A program made the position numbers and the translations under genes. The notes beneath the pieces were generated by a model, which had not been told where the DNA came from, did not search any database, and saw nothing but the letters and a program-made list of their open reading frames with translations. A stretch of DNA of 7,486 nucleotides from Marinospirillum sp. (lineage in GTDB: Bacteria; Pseudomonadota; Gammaproteobacteria; Pseudomonadales; Halomonadaceae), in NCBI GenBank assembly GCA_007116195.1, contig SKIX01000025.1, positions 1-7,486 on the forward strand. Reading direction: 5' to 3'. Shown one piece after another: positions 6,006-7,486 of the stretch; position 1 is the stretch's first letter, and the number at the start of each line of letters is the position of its first letter.

Positions 6006-6044
6006 AGTTGCTAGTCTATCCTTTTGCTTCTGTCATCTGTTAAC

Positions 6045-6074
6045 TTGTCAGCATCAGTTTTGCAGCGCAATAAG
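6045..6074 (+). promoter_or_regulatory. Weak candidate promoter for the thiolase gene
   Basis: TTGTCA (6045-6050), an 18-base spacer and AATAAG (6069-6074) match the -35 at five and the -10 at four positions, but the -10 lacks its final T. A gene isolated by the terminator at 6005 needs a promoter in 6006-6098, and this is the best pair I see. A small hairpin GGGGT-TCC-ACCCC (6074-6086) follows. Confidence 0.3.
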
Positions 6075-6111
6075 GGGTTCCACCCCGATATTCCTAACAG
6101 GAGAAGAGACT

Positions 6112-7287
6112 ATGCAAGATGTCGTTTTAGTAGCTGCGGGTCGTACCGCTATTGGTGGGTTTGGCGGTTCACTTGCAAGTGTGGCACCACACCAGCTGGG
6201 CGCCACCGTAATCAAAGGCCTGCTGGAAAAGTCTGGCGTTAAACCCGAGCAAGTAGACGAAGTCATCTTAGGCCAGGTTTTAACCGCAGGCTGTGGACAA
6301 AACCCTGCTCGCCAAGCCATGATTCATGCAGGACTACCTGAAACCACCCCGGCAATGACGATTAACAAGGTTTGTGGCTCAGGCTTGAAAGCCCTGCACT
6401 TGGCCACCCAGGCCATTCGCTGTGGTGACGCAGAAATCATTATTGCGGGCGGTCAGGAAAATATGAGTCAATCGCCGCATATTCTACCCAACTCACGCAA
6501 TGGCCAGCGCATGGGTGATTGGAAAGCCCAGGACACCATGATTGTCGACGGTCTCTGGGATGCCTTCAATGACTACCACATGGGCATTACTACAGAAAAC
6601 ATTGTAGAGAAATTTAATATCAGCCGTGAAGACCAGGATGCTTTCGCAGCCGCTTCCCAGGCCAAAGCCTCTAAAGCTGTTAAAGAAGGCCGCTTTAAGG
6701 ATGAAATCATTCCTGTCACCATCCCACAGCGCAAAGGTGACCCCATCGTATTTGATACCGATGAAGGCCCGCGCGATGTCAGCGTCGATAAACTTGCCAG
6801 CATGCGCCCTGCCTTCAAAAAAGATGGCACTGTCACGGCAGGCAATGCTTCTTCAATCAACGATGGTGCAGCAGCAGTTATCCTTTGCTCAGCAAAAAAA
6901 GCTGAAGAGCTGGGGTTACCTGTACTCGCTAAAATTACAGCCTACTCCTCTGCTGGCGTTGACCCTACCATCATGGGCACAGGTCCCATTCCCGCCACAC
7001 AAAAGTGCCTGGAAAAAGCTGGCTGGGACATCAACGAGCTCGACTTGGTAGAAGCCAACGAGGCCTTTGCAGCTCAAGCTCTCTGTGTTAACCGCCAACT
7101 CGGCTGGGATACGGACAAGGTTAACGTCAATGGCGGCGCTATTGCACTCGGTCATCCCATAGGAGCCTCAGGTTGCCGTGTGCTGGTTACCCTAGTACAT
7201 GAAATGCAAAAACGTGATGCTAAAAAAGGCCTAGCCACGCTTTGTATTGGTGGTGGTCAAGGGGTTGCTCTAGCAGTAGAGCGCTAA
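6112..7287 (+). CDS. Acetyl-CoA C-acetyltransferase (thiolase)
   Basis: This biosynthetic-type thiolase condenses two acetyl-CoA to acetoacetyl-CoA, or cleaves it in reverse, in the cytosol. The 391-residue product carries the nucleophile Cys88 in NKVCGSG, NEAF with Asn316, His348 in [14 protein letters not shown] and the second catalytic Cys378 in CIGGGQG. These numbers agree within one residue with my memory of the Zoogloea PhaA enzyme, so it should be active. AGGAG (6099-6103) lies eight bases before ATG. It appears monocistronic, between the panD terminator and a bidirectional one. With no phaB, phaC, atoD or fadB beside it, the sequence cannot say whether it serves polyhydroxybutyrate synthesis, acetoacetate or amino-acid breakdown, so I give no symbol (phaA and atoB are both possible). 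Confidence 0.95.
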   Translation: MQDVVLVAAGRTAIGGFGGSLASVAPHQLGATVIKGLLEKSGVKPEQVDEVILGQVLTAGCGQNPARQAMIHAGLPETTPAMTINKVCGSGLKALHLATQAIRCGDAEIIIAGGQENMSQSPHILPNSRNGQRMGDWKAQDTMIVDGLWDAFNDYHMGITTENIVEKFNISREDQDAFAAASQAKASKAVKEGRFKDEIIPVTIPQRKGDPIVFDTDEGPRDVSVDKLASMRPAFKKDGTVTAGNASSINDGAAAVILCSAKKAEELGLPVLAKITAYSSAGVDPTIMGTGPIPATQKCLEKAGWDINELDLVEANEAFAAQALCVNRQLGWDTDKVNVNGGAIALGHPIGASGCRVLVTLVHEMQKRDAKKGLATLCIGGGQGVALAVER

Positions 7288-7322
7288 GCAAGCCCGCAGT
7301 CTAAATAGAAAAACCAAAAACG

Positions 7323-7354
7323 AAAGACCCAGCCTAAAAGCTGGGTCTTTTTTT
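7323..7354. terminator. Bidirectional terminator between thiolase and the converging gene
   Basis: AAAGACCCAGC (7323-7333) and GCTGGGTCTTT (7340-7350) form an eleven-base-pair stem with a six-base loop. On the plus strand it runs into seven T residues (7348-7354). On the minus strand the same stem is followed by a T-rich tract (reverse of 7311-7325). It can thus stop both the thiolase transcript and the gene entering from the right. Confidence 0.93.
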
Positions 7355-7375
7355 ATTGCTAACTAAACCTAAGCC

Positions 7376-7486
7376 TTAGCTTTCAGGGTTTTCTGCAGCA
7401 AAAGCCTGACGATCTTCATCAGTGACTTCTTTAATCGACAGCTTAACGCGGTTGCGATTATCGATATCGATCACCTTAACCAGAAC
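7376..7486 (-). CDS. pnp: Polyribonucleotide nucleotidyltransferase C-terminus (partial)
   Basis: The minus strand is open from the right edge to a TAA at 7376-7378, giving 36 residues that begin VLVKVIDIDNRNRVKLSIKE and end AAENPES. This is the last part of an S1 RNA-binding domain (VKV-D-D-R-RVKLSIKE), followed by a short acidic tail. That fits the C-terminus of PNPase, the 3'-to-5' phosphorolytic exoribonuclease of the degradosome, and pnp lies near this locus in Pseudomonas. Another S1-domain protein (ribosomal protein S1, Tex, RNase) is possible, since only the end is visible. It converges on the thiolase gene and shares its terminator. Confidence 0.72.
   Translation of the reverse strand, partial: VLVKVIDIDNRNRVKLSIKEVTDEDRQAFAAENPES

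Noticed and set aside
6573..6860. Minus-strand frames within the thiolase gene
   Set aside because: Antisense shadow frames of a well-conserved gene without promoter, ribosome site or recognisable domain.

Overview
This window looks like a chromosomal segment of a gammaproteobacterium. The order cbrB, crcZ-like RNA, pcnB, folK, panB, panC, panD, with pnp nearby on the opposite strand, is the arrangement I know from Pseudomonas. The moderate G+C (near one half by eye) and the absence of pgi after panD suggest a relative outside typical Pseudomonas, perhaps an Oceanospirillales-type marine or halophilic lineage. The taxonomic guess is inference from gene order and composition only.

Layout. Bases 1-1140 hold the 3' part of a CbrB-type sigma54-activating response regulator, cut at the left edge inside its receiver domain. 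Bases 1141-1780 have no protein gene. They hold a candidate upstream activator site, an IHF-like site, a -24/-12 promoter, and a long RNA with eight A-rich (AAN)n motifs ending in a strong terminator. This is a convincing CrcZ homologue, the Hfq/Crc-sequestering RNA of carbon catabolite repression. Next come pcnB (poly(A) polymerase I) and folK (folate synthesis), tightly linked. After an 81-base gap with a candidate sigma70 promoter and a palindrome come panB and panC, overlapping by ATGA. panD follows with its own likely promoter and a strong terminator. An acetyl-CoA C-acetyltransferase gene stands alone between terminators, and the right edge carries the last 36 codons of a converging gene, most likely pnp.

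How they work together. CbrB is expected to switch on the crcZ-like RNA directly from the sigma54 promoter. The RNA would titrate Hfq (with Crc) away from A-rich mRNA targets when preferred carbon sources run out. panB, panC and panD supply pantothenate for coenzyme A, which the thiolase uses as acetyl-CoA. PcnB and PNPase both act on RNA 3' ends.

The most interesting points are the eight-motif CrcZ-like RNA, which presents seven motifs in hairpin loops, and the recurrence of its upstream inverted-repeat sequence at the panB promoter. The latter suggests that the carbon-response regulator, or another factor, may also touch pantothenate synthesis. Other tracts are ordinary housekeeping genes.
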